Assembly: GCF_004014805.1 (NCBI RefSeq)
Contig: NZ_ATDN01000004.1
Span: 1-64,000, forward strand
Source: Mycolicibacterium elephantis DSM 44368
GTDB lineage: Bacteria > Actinomycetota > Actinomycetes > Mycobacteriales > Mycobacteriaceae
DNA: 64,000 bases
Direction of reading: 5' to 3'
Shown: piece after piece, positions 1-10,182 of the stretch
Position numbering within the stretch: position 1 is the first letter of the stretch
Layout: every line of letters begins with the position of its first letter
The notes under the pieces: generated by a model
What the model saw: only the letters and a program-made list of their open reading frames with translations
What the model was told of the DNA's origin: nothing
Databases searched by the model: none
Made by a program: the position numbers and the translations under genes

Positions 1-1
1 G

Positions 2-994
2 CCCGCCGAGCCCGCGCCGCCCGCGGAGCCGAAACCGCCCGCCGAGCCCGCCGCGCCGGTCATCGAGGAGATCGCCCCGCCCGAAGGCCGGCTGGAGCGG
101 CTGCGCGGACGGTTGGCCAAGTCGCAGAGCACGCTCGGTCGCAGCATGCTCGGCCTGCTCGGCGGCGGTGACCTCGACGAGGACTCCTGGGAGGCGATCG
201 AGGACACCCTGCTGATCGCGGACCTCGGTCCCGTGGTCACCGAATCGATCGTGACCGCCCTGCGGTCGCGGATGGCCGCCGCGCGTGTGCGCACCGAAGC
301 CGACGCCCGCGCGGTGCTGCGCGAGGTGCTCATCGAGCAACTGCAACCCGACCTGGACCGCTCGATCAAGGCGCTGCCGCACGCAGACAAGCCGTCGGTG
401 CTGCTGGTCGTCGGGGTGAACGGCACCGGAAAGACCACGACGGTCGGCAAGCTCGCGCGGGTTCTGGTCGCCGATGGCCGCCGGGTCGTGCTCGGCGCGG
501 CGGACACCTTCCGCGCCGCCGCGGCCGATCAGCTGCAGACGTGGGCGTCGCGGGTCGGTGCGCAGGTGGTGCGCGGGCCCGAGGGCGCCGATCCCGCGTC
601 GGTGGCGTTCGACGCCGTCGACGTGGGCATCGAGTCCGGCGCCGACGTCGTGGTCATCGACACCGCGGGACGGCTGCACACCAAGACCGGTCTGATGGAC
701 GAACTCGGCAAGGTCAAACGGGTGGTGAGCCGCCGCGCCCAGGTCGACGAGGTGCTCCTGGTGCTCGACGCCACAGTCGGGCAGAACGGGCTGCCGCAGG
801 CCCGGGTGTTCGCCGAAGTCGTCGACATCACCGGGGTGGTGCTGACCAAGCTCGACGGCACCGCCAAGGGCGGGATCGTGTTCCGCGTCCAGCAGGAACT
901 GGGTGTCCCGGTCAAGCTCGTCGGCCTGGGCGAGGGCCCCGACGACCTCGCGCCGTTCGAGCCCGCCGCCTTCGTCGACGCGCTGCTGGGCTGA
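2..994 (+). CDS. ftsY: Signal recognition particle receptor FtsY (5' end outside window)
   Basis: GTPase that docks the SRP-ribosome complex at the inner membrane by pairing with Ffh, whose gene lies at 6489-8042. The reading frame is open from base 2, so the gene starts upstream of the window. The first visible residues are a Pro/Ala/Glu-rich linker typical of the acidic A domain, followed by the helical N domain (LGRSMLGLL) and the G domain with GVNGTGKTTTVGKLA (P-loop), DTFRAAA, DTAGR and TKLDG. It ends with the normal FtsY C-terminus just after EGPDDLAPFEP. The next gene is amt, as in M. tuberculosis (Rv2921c-Rv2920c). Identification is firm; only the N-terminus is unknown. Confidence 0.96.
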   Translation, partial: PAEPAPPAEPKPPAEPAAPVIEEIAPPEGRLERLRGRLAKSQSTLGRSMLGLLGGGDLDEDSWEAIEDTLLIADLGPVVTESIVTALRSRMAAARVRTEADARAVLREVLIEQLQPDLDRSIKALPHADKPSVLLVVGVNGTGKTTTVGKLARVLVADGRRVVLGAADTFRAAAADQLQTWASRVGAQVVRGPEGADPASVAFDAVDVGIESGADVVVIDTAGRLHTKTGLMDELGKVKRVVSRRAQVDEVLLVLDATVGQNGLPQARVFAEVVDITGVVLTKLDGTAKGGIVFRVQQELGVPVKLVGLGEGPDDLAPFEPAAFVDALLG

Positions 995-1039
995 GCCGCC
1001 GGACCGCACCGGTCCACCGCAACGCCCGCCGCCCACGGC

Positions 1040-1087
1040 GAAACATGAGCGTAACGATGTCCGCGGACGCGTTCACATCGACGAAAC
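1040..1087 (+). promoter_or_regulatory. Two GlnR-like operator sites upstream of amt
   Basis: Two elements of the actinobacterial GlnR type lie 32 bp (three helical turns) apart. The first is GAAAC-n6-GTAAC at 1040-1055 and the second TTCAC-n6-GAAAC at 1072-1087. Both contain the AC-n9-AC core reported for mycobacterial GlnR sites. GlnR is known to activate amt-glnB-glnD under nitrogen limitation, so position and spacing fit. Binding here is inferred from pattern and context only. Confidence 0.5.
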
Positions 1088-1177
1088 GCACACGCATCAC
1101 CGGTGAAACGCCGGGCGCAGAGTCTCTTCGGGAGGACCGATCTCTATCGGCCCACGTCCCAAGGAGGTTCACACAAA

Positions 1178-2533
1178 GTGCTTCTAGCCTTACCAGACGA
1201 CGCGTTCGCGCCTTTCGGCCCCGGGGGCTTGAGTTCCGGCGATACCGCATGGGTGCTCACGGCCGCTGCGCTGGTGTTGTTCATGACACCGGGCCTGGCG
1301 TTCTTCTACGGCGGCCTGTCCCGCCAGAAGTCCGTTCTCAACATGATGATGATGTCGTTCGGCTCCATCGGCGTCGTCAGCGTCATCTACGTGCTGTGGG
1401 GCTACTCGATGTCGTTCGCCTCCGCGCACACCGGCCAATCCGACATCCTGGGCATCTTCGACAATCCGTTCGCGCTGTTCGGGCTGAGCCCCCTCCTGGA
1501 GACCAAAGAGGTCGGCGCCGACACCCTTTTCGTGCTCGGCGGCTTCGGCACGGTGCCCGCGATCGTCTGGGCGGGCTTCCAGCTGACGTTCGCGGTGATC
1601 ACCGTCGCCCTGATCAGCGGCGCGATGGCCGAACGGATGAAGTTCGCGACCTGGCTGGTGTTCGGTGCGATCTGGGTGACGGTGGTGTACTTCCCCCTGT
1701 CCCACATGGTTTGGGGCGGTGGGCTGCTGTCGGGCGCCGAAAACAGCATTGCGTCATGGATGTTCGGCTACGACGCGGAAGCCGGCGCGGCCACCGTGGC
1801 GCCCATCGACTTCGCCGGCGGCACCGTCGTCCACATCAACGCCGGTATGGCCGCGCTGGTGCTGGCCATCCTGGTGGGCAAACGAAACGGCTTCGGCAGG
1901 ATGGCCTACCGGCCGCACAACATCCCGTTCGTGATGCTCGGCGCGGCGATCCTGTGGTTCGGGTGGTTCGGCTTCAACGTGGGATCCGAGGGCGCGGCCG
2001 ACATGATCGCCGGCCAGGTCTGGGTCAACACCACCGCTGCGACGGCGGCGGCGATGCTGGGCTGGTTGGTGGTCGAACGCATCCGCGACGGTAAACCGAC
2101 CAGCGTGGGTGCGGCATCGGGGATCGTCGCCGGCCTGGTCGCGATCACCCCGGCCTGCGGTGCGTTGTCTCCGATCGGCTCGCTGATCCTCGGCGCGATC
2201 GCCGGTGCGCTTTCATCGCTGGCCGTGAGCCTGAAGTACAAGTTCGGTTACGACGACTCGCTCGACGTCGTCGGAGTTCACCTCGTCGCCGGCCTCTGGG
2301 GCACCATCGGCATCGGCCTCCTGGCCACCGAAACGGGCCTGTTCTACGGCGGCGGTATCAAACAACTGGTGGTGCAGGCTGTTATCGCATCGGCCGCAGT
2401 GGTGTTCACTGGGATCATGACCGCGATCATCGCGTTCATCGTCAAGCCGATGGGGTGGCGGGTGAGCCTCGAGAACGAGGAAACTGGTATCGATGAGACC
2501 GAACACGCTGAAACGGCTTACGAGCTCGCCTGA
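1178..2533 (+). CDS. amt: Ammonium transporter Amt
   Basis: Inner-membrane ammonium channel, 451 residues with about 11 hydrophobic segments. It carries family motifs such as FMTPGLAFFYGG near the N-terminus and DFAGGTVVHINAG in the middle. The start chosen is GTG at 1178, placed 10 bp after a strong ribosome binding site AAGGAGG (1161-1167); an in-frame ATG further upstream (1103) lacks such a site and would add an Arg-rich, non-hydrophobic leader. It is followed 33 bp later by glnB (PII), the usual Amt partner that blocks the channel under nitrogen excess, and then by glnD. Expected regulation is by GlnR through the sites at 1040-1087. Length and order match Rv2920c. Confidence 0.95.
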   Translation: MLLALPDDAFAPFGPGGLSSGDTAWVLTAAALVLFMTPGLAFFYGGLSRQKSVLNMMMMSFGSIGVVSVIYVLWGYSMSFASAHTGQSDILGIFDNPFALFGLSPLLETKEVGADTLFVLGGFGTVPAIVWAGFQLTFAVITVALISGAMAERMKFATWLVFGAIWVTVVYFPLSHMVWGGGLLSGAENSIASWMFGYDAEAGAATVAPIDFAGGTVVHINAGMAALVLAILVGKRNGFGRMAYRPHNIPFVMLGAAILWFGWFGFNVGSEGAADMIAGQVWVNTTAATAAAMLGWLVVERIRDGKPTSVGAASGIVAGLVAITPACGALSPIGSLILGAIAGALSSLAVSLKYKFGYDDSLDVVGVHLVAGLWGTIGIGLLATETGLFYGGGIKQLVVQAVIASAAVVFTGIMTAIIAFIVKPMGWRVSLENEETGIDETEHAETAYELA

Positions 2534-2905
<372 letters not shown>

Positions 2906-2984
2906 GCCGCATCTGAACTCGAGAGGTCGTCGTCCGGCCCCGCACCGTGAGCATCGATTTGGTTGAGGCCGGGAGAGGACACCG

Positions 2985-5459
2985 ATGACAGAGCAGACAC
3001 CCGATCCCGTCTCCGGCGCCCCCCGATGGGCAGCGCCGGAGGCGGGATCTGCTCGTCCGGCCACCGATCTCGCCGCCGCGAGTGAACAGCTGCTCTCCGG
3101 AGCGACGCACCAACTGGACTCGGCCGCGCTGCGTGAGGCGCTGCTGGAGCTGCACGAATTCTGGTTCACCACAAAGGCCAACGAGATCGGCATCACACCA
3201 GACAGCGGCTTCGCGATCGTCGCGACAGGCGGGCTGGGCCGCGGTGAGCTGGTGCCCTACTCCGACCTGGACCTGACACTGCTGCATGACGACCTACCCG
3301 CCGACGTCGTCGGCAAGGTCGCCGAACTGCTGTGGTATCCGTTGTGGGACGCCAACATTCGTATCGACCACAGCGTGCGCACGGTGCCCGAGGCCTTGCG
3401 GGTCGCAGGCACGGACATCTCGGCAGGCCTGGCGATGCTGGAAGCACGCCCTATCGCAGGCAACGCCGATCTGGCGTCGGCACTGATCAGCGGCGCCCGC
3501 CGCCAGTGGCGTACCGGCATCGCCTCGCGGTTCGACGAACTCGTCGAGCACAGCAAGGCGCGGTGGCAGCGCAGCGGTGAGATCGCGCACCGCGCCGAAC
3601 CGGATCTCAAGTGCGGTCGCGGCGGCCTTCGCGATGTGCAACTGCTCAACGCGCTGGCCATCGCGCAACTGGCTGACGTCTATCCCAGCCGGTCGTCGGC
3701 GTCGCCGAGCACGACGCTGGGCGAGGCGCACCTGGCGCTGCTCAACGTCCGCACCGAACTGCACCGGGCGGCCGGACGCGGACGCCAGGTGCTGCTGGCC
3801 CAGCATGCCGACGAGATCGGCGCCGCACTGCAGATCGGTGACCGATTCGACTTGGCGCGCATGCTTTGCGATGCCGCACGCACCATCAGTTTCTACGTCG
3901 AGGCCGGGTTGCGCACCGCGGCCAACGCGTTGCCGCGCCGCGGTCTGGCCGCGTTCCGCAGGCCCATGCGCCGTCCCCTCGACGAAGGGGTCGTCGAGTT
4001 CGCCGGTGAGGTGATCCTGGCCCGCGACGCCCGGCCGCAGCGCGACCCGGGACTGGTGCTGCGGGTCGCGGCGGCGTCGGCCACCACCGGCCTGCCGATG
4101 GCGGCCTCCACGCTCGGCCGGCTGGCCGAGACCGCGCCGGAGTTACGTGCGCCGTGGCCGCGCCAGGCCCTCAAGGACCTGCTGGTGATGCTGGCCGCGG
4201 GACCGGCCACCGTGACCACCATCGAGGCGCTGGACCGAACCGGCTTGTGGGGCAGGCTGTTTCCGGAGTGGGGCGCGGTGCGTGATCTTCCGCCGCGCGA
4301 CGTCGTGCACATCTGGACGGTGGACCGTCACCTCGTCGAGACCGTGGCGCGGGCGAGCGCGTTGACCACCCGGGTGTCCCGTCCCGACCTGCTGGTCCTC
4401 GGCGCGCTGTGCCACGACATCGGCAAGGGCCGCGGCGGTGACCACAGCATCATCGGCGCCGAGCTGGCCGTCCAGATCGGCACCCGGCTGGGCCTGTGGC
4501 CTTCTGACGTCGAGACCCTGTCGAAGATGGTGCGCTACCACCTGTTGCTCGCGCACACGGCGACGCGGCGAGATCTGCAGGATCCGAAGGTGATCGCCTC
4601 GGTGGTCGACGCGCTCGACGGCGACTCCGTGCTGCTGGAACTGTTACATGTGCTCGCCGAGGCGGACTCCCTGGCCACCGGGCCCGGCGTGTGGGGCGAC
4701 TGGAAGGCCTCGCTGATCGGCGACCTGGTGCGGCGGTGCCGCCTGGTGATGGCCGGACAGCCGCTGCCGCAGCCGGACCCCATTGACCCGCATCATCTTT
4801 CGCTGGCCGCAGACGACGGTGTGCATGTCGAGCTGGTGCCGGGGGACAGCCCGCAGATCTACCACGTCACGATGATCGCCCCCGACCGGCGGGGCCTGCT
4901 GTCCAAGGCGGCCGGGGTGTTGGCGTTGAACTCGTTGCGGGTGCACTCGGCGTCGGTCAACGGCCTGTCGGGCTCGGCGATCAACACCTTCGTCGTCTCC
5001 CCGCATTTCGGTTCGCCGCCGTCGGCGGAGTTGTTGCGCCAGCAGTTCGTGCTCGCGCTCGACGGCGATCTGGACGTCCTGGAATCGCTGGACCGCCGCG
5101 AGAGCGATGCCGCGCAACACGGCACCGCCCGCGCCGGGCAGACACCGGCGGGGGTGCCGATCAACCACGTCGTGGCCCCGCCGAGGATCCTGTGGTCCGA
5201 CGGTGCCGCGCCCGGCGAGCAGGTGGTGCAGGTCCGCAGCATCGACCGCGCGGGCCTGTTGGCACGGCTGACCGCGGTGTTCGAGCGTGACGGTGTCGAC
5301 ATCGCGTGGGCCAAGGTCACCACGCTGGGGTCATCGGTGATCGACGTCTTCGGCATCACCGGCGGCGCCGGGACCCGCGCCGACATCGAGCGTGACCTGT
5401 TCGCGGTGCTGCCCGCACCGCCCGCCCGGCCGGCGAAGCAGGTCGCCGACGCCGGCTAA
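2985..5459 (+). CDS. glnD: PII nucleotidyltransferase/removing enzyme GlnD
   Basis: Bifunctional enzyme that adds a nucleotide to PII and removes it; in actinobacteria it acts mainly as an adenylyltransferase. Visible parts in order: nucleotidyltransferase domain with GLGRGE (residues 83-88) and SDLDLT (93-98); a helical linker; an HD hydrolase domain with CHDIGKG around residue 475; and two ACT domains, about 612-690 and 745-815, which sense glutamine in the family. The 824-residue length is normal for mycobacteria. ATG at 2985 follows GGGAGAGG. It completes the amt-glnB-glnD operon and its stop overlaps the end of the converging ureohydrolase gene. Confidence 0.95.
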   Translation: MTEQTPDPVSGAPRWAAPEAGSARPATDLAAASEQLLSGATHQLDSAALREALLELHEFWFTTKANEIGITPDSGFAIVATGGLGRGELVPYSDLDLTLLHDDLPADVVGKVAELLWYPLWDANIRIDHSVRTVPEALRVAGTDISAGLAMLEARPIAGNADLASALISGARRQWRTGIASRFDELVEHSKARWQRSGEIAHRAEPDLKCGRGGLRDVQLLNALAIAQLADVYPSRSSASPSTTLGEAHLALLNVRTELHRAAGRGRQVLLAQHADEIGAALQIGDRFDLARMLCDAARTISFYVEAGLRTAANALPRRGLAAFRRPMRRPLDEGVVEFAGEVILARDARPQRDPGLVLRVAAASATTGLPMAASTLGRLAETAPELRAPWPRQALKDLLVMLAAGPATVTTIEALDRTGLWGRLFPEWGAVRDLPPRDVVHIWTVDRHLVETVARASALTTRVSRPDLLVLGALCHDIGKGRGGDHSIIGAELAVQIGTRLGLWPSDVETLSKMVRYHLLLAHTATRRDLQDPKVIASVVDALDGDSVLLELLHVLAEADSLATGPGVWGDWKASLIGDLVRRCRLVMAGQPLPQPDPIDPHHLSLAADDGVHVELVPGDSPQIYHVTMIAPDRRGLLSKAAGVLALNSLRVHSASVNGLSGSAINTFVVSPHFGSPPSAELLRQQFVLALDGDLDVLESLDRRESDAAQHGTARAGQTPAGVPINHVVAPPRILWSDGAAPGEQVVQVRSIDRAGLLARLTAVFERDGVDIAWAKVTTLGSSVIDVFGITGGAGTRADIERDLFAVLPAPPARPAKQVADAG

Positions 5460-6357
5460 TCCGGTGGCCCGCCGACGTCGGGGTGAAGGTAGGCCGGTCC
5501 CGGCAACTCCAGGCGGCGCATCGCCAGCCCGGTCAGCGCCTCGAAAATCGCGCGTCGGGCGTTCATCGTCGTGGTGTAGCCGGGATCGAGGTGCGGCGCC
5601 ACCTCGACGACTTCCATTCCGACGACCGGGGTTTCGTGGCAGATCCGCCGAATCGCCGGCAGCAGTTCGCGCTTGGTCAGGCCGGGCGGCTCAGGGTGCC
5701 CGTGCCGGGGGCGAACGCGGGATCCAGCACGTCGATGTCCAGCGACAGGTACAGGTACTCCGGTCCGTCCAAGGCCTCGCTGATGGCCTGCTCGAGCACG
5801 GTGTGAAACCCGCGCCGGTCGATCTCGGCCATGAAGTGTGTGCGCAGCCCGTTCTCCCGCATCCACTCGAACAACGCGTCGTCGGGCGCCACCGCACTGC
5901 GCAGGCCGATCTGGATGAAGTTGCGGCCCGGGATGTGCTCGTCGTCGATCAGCCGACGGATCGGCTCCATCGAGTTCTCGATGCTCAACGGGTCCACGGG
6001 CGCGTCGCCGTAGTCGACGACCGTGAGCACCTCGAACGGGTGCACGCGGGTGCTGTCGTTGACGAGCATCCGCGGCGAGTGGGCCAGCACCCGTTCGTCG
6101 GCGCGGATCCTGCGCGGGCCGAACGCGGCGCCGCGATGGCCCATCGACATGTCGACCGGCGCGCCGAGCACGGCCACATCGACGGCCCCGGCGCGCAGAT
6201 CGTCCTGGTTGAGGCACAGCGGCAGACCGAACAGGGTGGCGATGCCCGCGTAGGCGGGGGTGAACTGGTAGCGCTGGAGGTTGATGGGACCCGGTTCGCG
6301 ATGCGGGTCGCTTGAGCGGTCGAGGGGCGCCCTCCAGGCCTCTCCCGACAGATCCAT
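5456..6357 (-). pseudogene. Agmatinase/arginase-family ureohydrolase, frameshifted
   Basis: Mn-dependent ureohydrolase family member (agmatinase-like). The N-terminal part starts at ATG 6357 with AGA-rich spacing behind a GGGAGAAA site and shows the metal-ligand motifs GHRGAAFGPRR, VVDYGDAPVD and SLDIDVLDPAFAPGTGT. Directly after that motif the frame runs into a stop (GTGTLSRPA), while the expected continuation (PEPPGLTKRELLPAIRRIC to the C-terminus) is found intact in another frame. The break is at about 5694-5696, where the coding strand has CCC and the frame would be restored by CCCC. The gene is therefore either recently inactivated or carries a one-base sequence error. It converges on glnD, overlapping its stop by 2-3 bp. 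Substrate among guanidino compounds cannot be told from sequence. Confidence 0.85.
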
Positions 6358-6488
6358 GACATTTCTCCCATGCAGGTGCCGGTGGGTCCAGCAGAACCTA
6401 CGTGACAACGCCCGAAGTGTCTCGTATTCGCCGCCGCCGGCGAGGCGGGCTCCGATGGGGTCCGTGGATGCCAAGTAGTCTTGGCCTC

Positions 6489-8042
6489 GTGTTTGAATCC
6501 TTGTCCGACCGGTTGACCGGCGCCCTGACGGGGCTGCGCGGCAAAGGCCGGCTGACCGAAGCCGATATCGACGCGACGGCCCGCGAGATCCGGCTGGCGC
6601 TGCTGGAAGCCGACGTGTCGCTGCCCGTCGTGCGCGACTTCGTGGCCCGCATCAAGGAGCGCGCCAAGGGCGCGGAGGTGTCGGCCGCGCTGAACCCCGC
6701 CCAGCAGGTCGTCAAGATCGTCAACGAGGAGCTCATCGCCATCCTCGGCGGCGAGACCCGCCAGCTGGCGTTCGCCAAGACCCCGCCCACCGTGATCATG
6801 CTCGCGGGCCTGCAGGGCTCGGGTAAGACCACGTTGGCGGGCAAGCTCGCCAAATGGCTCAGCGACCAGGGGCATACGCCGCTTCTGGTGGCGTGTGACC
6901 TGCAGCGTCCCGGCGCGGTCACCCAGCTGCAGATCGTCGGCGAACGCGCGGGCGTGCAGGTGTTCGCGCCGCATCCGGGCGTGGGACCCGACGGCGAGGC
7001 GGACGCCGCGCCCGGCGATCCGGTCGCCGTCGCCGCCGCCGGCGTGGAAGAAGCCAAAGCCAAGCACTTCGACGTCGTCATCGTCGACACCGCGGGCCGG
7101 CTGGGCGTCGATGACGAGCTGATGAGCCAGGCCGCGGCGATCCGCGACGCCATCGAACCCGACGAAGTGATCTTCGTCCTCGACGCGATGATCGGCCAGG
7201 ACGCCGTCACCACGGCCGAGGCGTTCCGGGAGGGCGTCGGCTTCACCGGCGTGGTGCTGACCAAGCTCGACGGCGACGCCCGCGGTGGCGCGGCGCTCTC
7301 GGTGCGCGAGATCACCGGCGTCCCGATCCTGTTCGCGTCCGCAGGCGAGAAGCTCGAGGACTTCGACGTCTTCCACCCCGACCGGATGGCCAGCCGCATC
7401 CTCGGGATGGGCGACGTGCTCACGCTGATCGAGCAGGCCGAGCAGGTCTTCGACGCGCAGAAGGCCGAGGAGGCCGCCCAGAAGATCGGCAGCGGCGAAC
7501 TGACGCTGGAGGACTTCCTCGAGCAGATGCTGGCGATCCGCAAGATGGGCCCCATCGGCAACCTGCTGGGCATGCTGCCCGGCGCCGGGCAGATGAAGGA
7601 CGCGCTGGCGGCCGTCGACGACAAGCAACTGGACCGGCTGCAGGCCATCATCCGCGGCATGACCCCCGAGGAGCGCGCGGACCCGAAGATCATCAACGGA
7701 TCGCGGCGGCTGCGCATCGCCAAGGGGTCCGGCGTGACCGTCGGCGAGGTCAACCAGCTCGTCGAGCGGTTCTTCGAGGCCCGCAAGATGATGTCGCAGA
7801 TGGCCGGTCAGATGGGTATGCCGTTCGGCCGCAAGAGTTCCCGCAAAGGCAAGAAGGGCAAGAAGGGCAAGAAGGGCGGCAGGGGGCCGACGCCGCCGAA
7901 GGCGCGCAATCCGCTCGGCGCGGGAATGCCCGGGCTGCCGGCGGGCTTCCCGGATCTGTCCGACATGCCCAAAGGCCTCGATGAGCTGCCGCCCGGGCTG
8001 GCCGACATCGACCTGTCGAAGCTGAAGTTCCCGAAGAATTGA
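6489..8042 (+). CDS. ffh: Signal recognition particle protein Ffh (SRP54)
   Basis: SRP GTPase that binds 4.5S RNA and signal peptides and hands ribosomes to FtsY. The start is GTG 6489 (FESLSDRLTGALTGLRGKG), matching the family N-terminus; upstream in-frame ATG codons only add an Arg-rich nonsense leader. N domain about 1-90; G domain with GLQGSGKTTLAGKLA, DLQRPGAV, DTAGRLG and TKLDGDARGG; Met-rich M domain with RKMGPIGNLLGMLPG and FFEARKMMSQMAGQMGM. The C-terminus is a Lys/Gly-rich tail (encoded by a 9-bp tandem repeat) followed by a Pro/Leu/Asp-rich end, as in mycobacterial Ffh. 517 residues. Confidence 0.96.
   Translation: MFESLSDRLTGALTGLRGKGRLTEADIDATAREIRLALLEADVSLPVVRDFVARIKERAKGAEVSAALNPAQQVVKIVNEELIAILGGETRQLAFAKTPPTVIMLAGLQGSGKTTLAGKLAKWLSDQGHTPLLVACDLQRPGAVTQLQIVGERAGVQVFAPHPGVGPDGEADAAPGDPVAVAAAGVEEAKAKHFDVVIVDTAGRLGVDDELMSQAAAIRDAIEPDEVIFVLDAMIGQDAVTTAEAFREGVGFTGVVLTKLDGDARGGAALSVREITGVPILFASAGEKLEDFDVFHPDRMASRILGMGDVLTLIEQAEQVFDAQKAEEAAQKIGSGELTLEDFLEQMLAIRKMGPIGNLLGMLPGAGQMKDALAAVDDKQLDRLQAIIRGMTPEERADPKIINGSRRLRIAKGSGVTVGEVNQLVERFFEARKMMSQMAGQMGMPFGRKSSRKGKKGKKGKKGGRGPTPPKARNPLGAGMPGLPAGFPDLSDMPKGLDELPPGLADIDLSKLKFPKN
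7851..7877 (+). repeat. Three perfect 9-bp tandem copies inside ffh
   Basis: AAGAAGGGC is repeated three times without change, encoding Lys-Lys-Gly units in the basic tail of Ffh. The reading frame is preserved whatever the copy number, so length variation between strains would be tolerated. Confidence 0.85.
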
Positions 8043-9112
8043 CCCGCCTGCATCTGCGCGGGCGCGGGCTGCCCGACGACGAGCCGGTCGAGTGGTGGAT
8101 CGTCGATGGACTGCTGAGCGCCGAGCCCGTCGCCGATGCCACCACGGTGTTCGACGGCGGCTGGATCCTGCCCGGCCTTGTCGACGCGCACTGCCACGTC
8201 GGCCTCGGGGACCACGGCGCGCTCGACAACCTCGACGACTGCATCGCGCAGGCCGCAGTCGAACGTGACGTCGGTGCGCTGTTGTTGCGTGACTGCGGCT
8301 CGCCCATCGACACCCGCCCCCTCGCCGAGCACGGCGACCTGCCGGAGATCATCCGCGCAGGCCGTCACCTGGCCCGGCCCAAGCGCTATCAGCGCGGGTT
8401 CGCGATCGAACTCGACGACGAGTCCGCGCTGCCCGAGGCGGTGGCCCAGGAAGCCCGGTTCGGCGACGGTTGGGTGAAGCTGGTCGGCGACTGGATCGAC
8501 CGCGACGTCGGCGACCTGGCGCCGCTGTGGTCCGACGAGGTGCTCAAGGCCGCCATCGACGCCGCCCACGCCAACGGCGCGCGCGTCACCGCGCACGTGT
8601 TCAGCGAGGACGCGCTGCCCGGGCTGATCAAGGCCGGCATCGACTGCATCGAACACGGCACCGGGCTGACCGACGACACCATCGAGTTGATGGTCGAGCA
8701 CGGCACCGCGCTGGTGCCGACGCTGATCAACGTCGAGAACTTCCCCGGCATCGCCCAGGGCGCCGCCAAGTACCCCGCCTATGCCCAGCACATGCGCGAC
8801 CTCTACGAGCGGTGCCCGCAGCGAATCGCCGCCACGCGCGAGGCGGGCGTGCCGATCTACGCGGGCACCGACGCGGGCAGCATGGTCGCCCACGGCCGCA
8901 TCGCCGACGAGATCGACGCGCTCAAGGGCATCGGGATGAGCCCGACGCAGGCGCTGGGCGCGGCCTGCTGGGACGCCCGTGAGTGGCTGGGCCGGCCGAG
9001 CCTGCAGCACGGCGCCCCGGCGGACCTGGTGTGCTTCCGCGAGGACCCGCGCACCGGCGCGGCCGTCGTCAACAACCCCGATCTGGTGATGCTGCGCGGG
9101 GTCACCTTCTAG
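8039..9112 (+). CDS. Metal-dependent amidohydrolase family protein
   Basis: Amidohydrolase-superfamily TIM-barrel enzyme, 357 residues. The N-terminal beta-sandwich strand leads into GLVDAHCHVG (His51 and His53, metal ligands); later come TAHVFS, CIEHGTG and YAGTDAGS, which supply the remaining His and the catalytic Asp. It starts at TTG 8039, overlapping the ffh stop by 4 bp, so translation is probably coupled. The same neighbour follows ffh in M. tuberculosis (Rv2915c). The substrate is unknown; imidazolonepropionase-like and prolidase-like relatives exist. Confidence 0.85.
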   Translation: MTRLHLRGRGLPDDEPVEWWIVDGLLSAEPVADATTVFDGGWILPGLVDAHCHVGLGDHGALDNLDDCIAQAAVERDVGALLLRDCGSPIDTRPLAEHGDLPEIIRAGRHLARPKRYQRGFAIELDDESALPEAVAQEARFGDGWVKLVGDWIDRDVGDLAPLWSDEVLKAAIDAAHANGARVTAHVFSEDALPGLIKAGIDCIEHGTGLTDDTIELMVEHGTALVPTLINVENFPGIAQGAAKYPAYAQHMRDLYERCPQRIAATREAGVPIYAGTDAGSMVAHGRIADEIDALKGIGMSPTQALGAACWDAREWLGRPSLQHGAPADLVCFREDPRTGAAVVNNPDLVMLRGVTF

Positions 9113-9113
9113 C

Positions 9114-9173
9114 GCGAGCAGACGCGAAAACCCCTATTTCCGCGCCGTTTTGGGGGTGTATGCGTCTGCTCGC
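9114..9173. repeat. Palindromic repeat, copy A
   Basis: Inverted repeat GCGAGCAGACGC (9114-9125) and GCGTCTGCTCGC (9162-9173), with CCCC/GGGGG pairing further in and a loop of about 17 bases. It fills the gap between two converging genes (amidohydrolase and dacB-like), where it could act as a bidirectional terminator. Three further copies lie at 10089, 15079 and 43116. Confidence 0.85.
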
Positions 9174-9185
9174 CGGGGGAGACGC

Positions 9186-10022
9186 TCACCGGGGCTGGGT
9201 GAAGCCCCAGTCCAACAGCTTGATCGCCTGCCCGTAGAGGTCACCGCTGCCGTACAGCTGGGCCACCACCAGCCGGCGCCCGTTGCGTTCTGCCGCACCG
9301 ACATACGTCTTGCGGGCCAGGTTGGTGTAGCCGGTCTTGCCGACCAGCGTGCCGGGATAGCGCTTGAGCAGCTCGTTCTGGTTGACGATGGTCTTGGGCC
9401 CGTTGTCGGTCGGGAACAGCGACGACGGCTGGCGCACGATCGCGGCGAACACCGGATACCGCAACGCGGCACGGTAGATGACGGCCAGATCGTTGGCGGT
9501 GGTGACCGATTCCATGCCGGGCCCGTCCAACCCCGACGGCGAGGAGGCGCGGGTGGTGCGCGCGCCCAGCGCCGCGGCCTTGGCGTTCATCCGCGCGACC
9601 GCGACACGGTAGCCGCCGAGCCCGTCGGCCAACGTGTTGGCGGCGTCGTTGCCCGACACCAGCATCAGGCCGTCGAGCAGCTGGCGCACGGTGTACGCCC
9701 GGCCGGCTTTGACCCCGGCACACGAACATTCCACGTCGGCCGCGGCCTGAGAAGCGCGGATCACCGCGTTGAGCGGAAGGTGGTCGAGCACCACCATCGC
9801 CAGCAACGCCTTGATGGTGCTGGCCGGCGGGTGCGGTTCATAGGGGTTGCGGGAGGCCAGAATTCGGCCGCTGTCGAGGTCGGCAAGCAACCACGCCTGC
9901 GCCGGCCCGTCAGGCAGGGTGACGGCGCCAGACGGTCCGACACCGGGCTGTGCGAACGCCGGGCCCGCGACACCCACCGCTGCCGACAGCGCAATGGCCA
10001 ACGCGGCCAGCAGCTTTCGCAT
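9186..10022 (-). CDS. D-alanyl-D-alanine carboxypeptidase (DacB/PBP5-like), copy 1
   Basis: Exported low-molecular-weight penicillin-binding protein that trims stem peptides of peptidoglycan. N-terminal Sec signal ending near PAFAQP (about residue 24). Catalytic motifs: S68-T-I-K71, S123-G-N and K229-T-G, in the correct order and spacing for peptidase family S11. At 278 residues it has the catalytic domain only and no obvious C-terminal membrane anchor. It is a close relative of the next gene (10183-11061), with shared blocks such as QAWL-AD-DSG, VSGNDAANTL and GKTGYT, so it looks like a tandem duplication. The M. tuberculosis locus has a single gene here (dacB2). Confidence 0.9.
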   Translation of the reverse strand: MRKLLAALAIALSAAVGVAGPAFAQPGVGPSGAVTLPDGPAQAWLLADLDSGRILASRNPYEPHPPASTIKALLAMVVLDHLPLNAVIRASQAAADVECSCAGVKAGRAYTVRQLLDGLMLVSGNDAANTLADGLGGYRVAVARMNAKAAALGARTTRASSPSGLDGPGMESVTTANDLAVIYRAALRYPVFAAIVRQPSSLFPTDNGPKTIVNQNELLKRYPGTLVGKTGYTNLARKTYVGAAERNGRRLVVAQLYGSGDLYGQAIKLLDWGFTQPR

Positions 10023-10088
10023 GGCCGCCGAGCGTATTCACCGTGGTCGCCAACGCGATCTCGACTGTGTTGCGATTCGGCAACTTTC

Positions 10089-10148
10089 GCGAGCAGACGC
10101 ATACACCCCCAAAACACCGCCGAAATGGGGGTGTTCGCGTCTGCTCGC
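10089..10148. repeat. Palindromic repeat, copy B
   Basis: GCGAGCAGACGC (10089-10100) pairs with GCGTCTGCTCGC (10137-10148); the arms continue inward (ATACACCCCC against GGGGGTGTTC) to about 21 bp with a 16-base loop. It lies between the two tandem dacB-like genes, so here it is not between converging genes but could end transcription of the upstream copy. Confidence 0.85.
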
Positions 10149-10182
10149 CGGCTGATTTCGTGCCCGCGCCGGGAAGGTCGGG

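Noticed and set aside
541-2094. 517-codon plus-strand frame across ftsY and amt
   Set aside because: Out of frame with both genes; Arg/Gly-rich shadow of high-GC coding sequence.
5985-7628. Long open frames on the minus strand across ffh
   Set aside because: They are antisense to a well-conserved ffh; their translation is low-complexity Gly/Arg/Asp/Val without any domain. High GC alone produces such frames.
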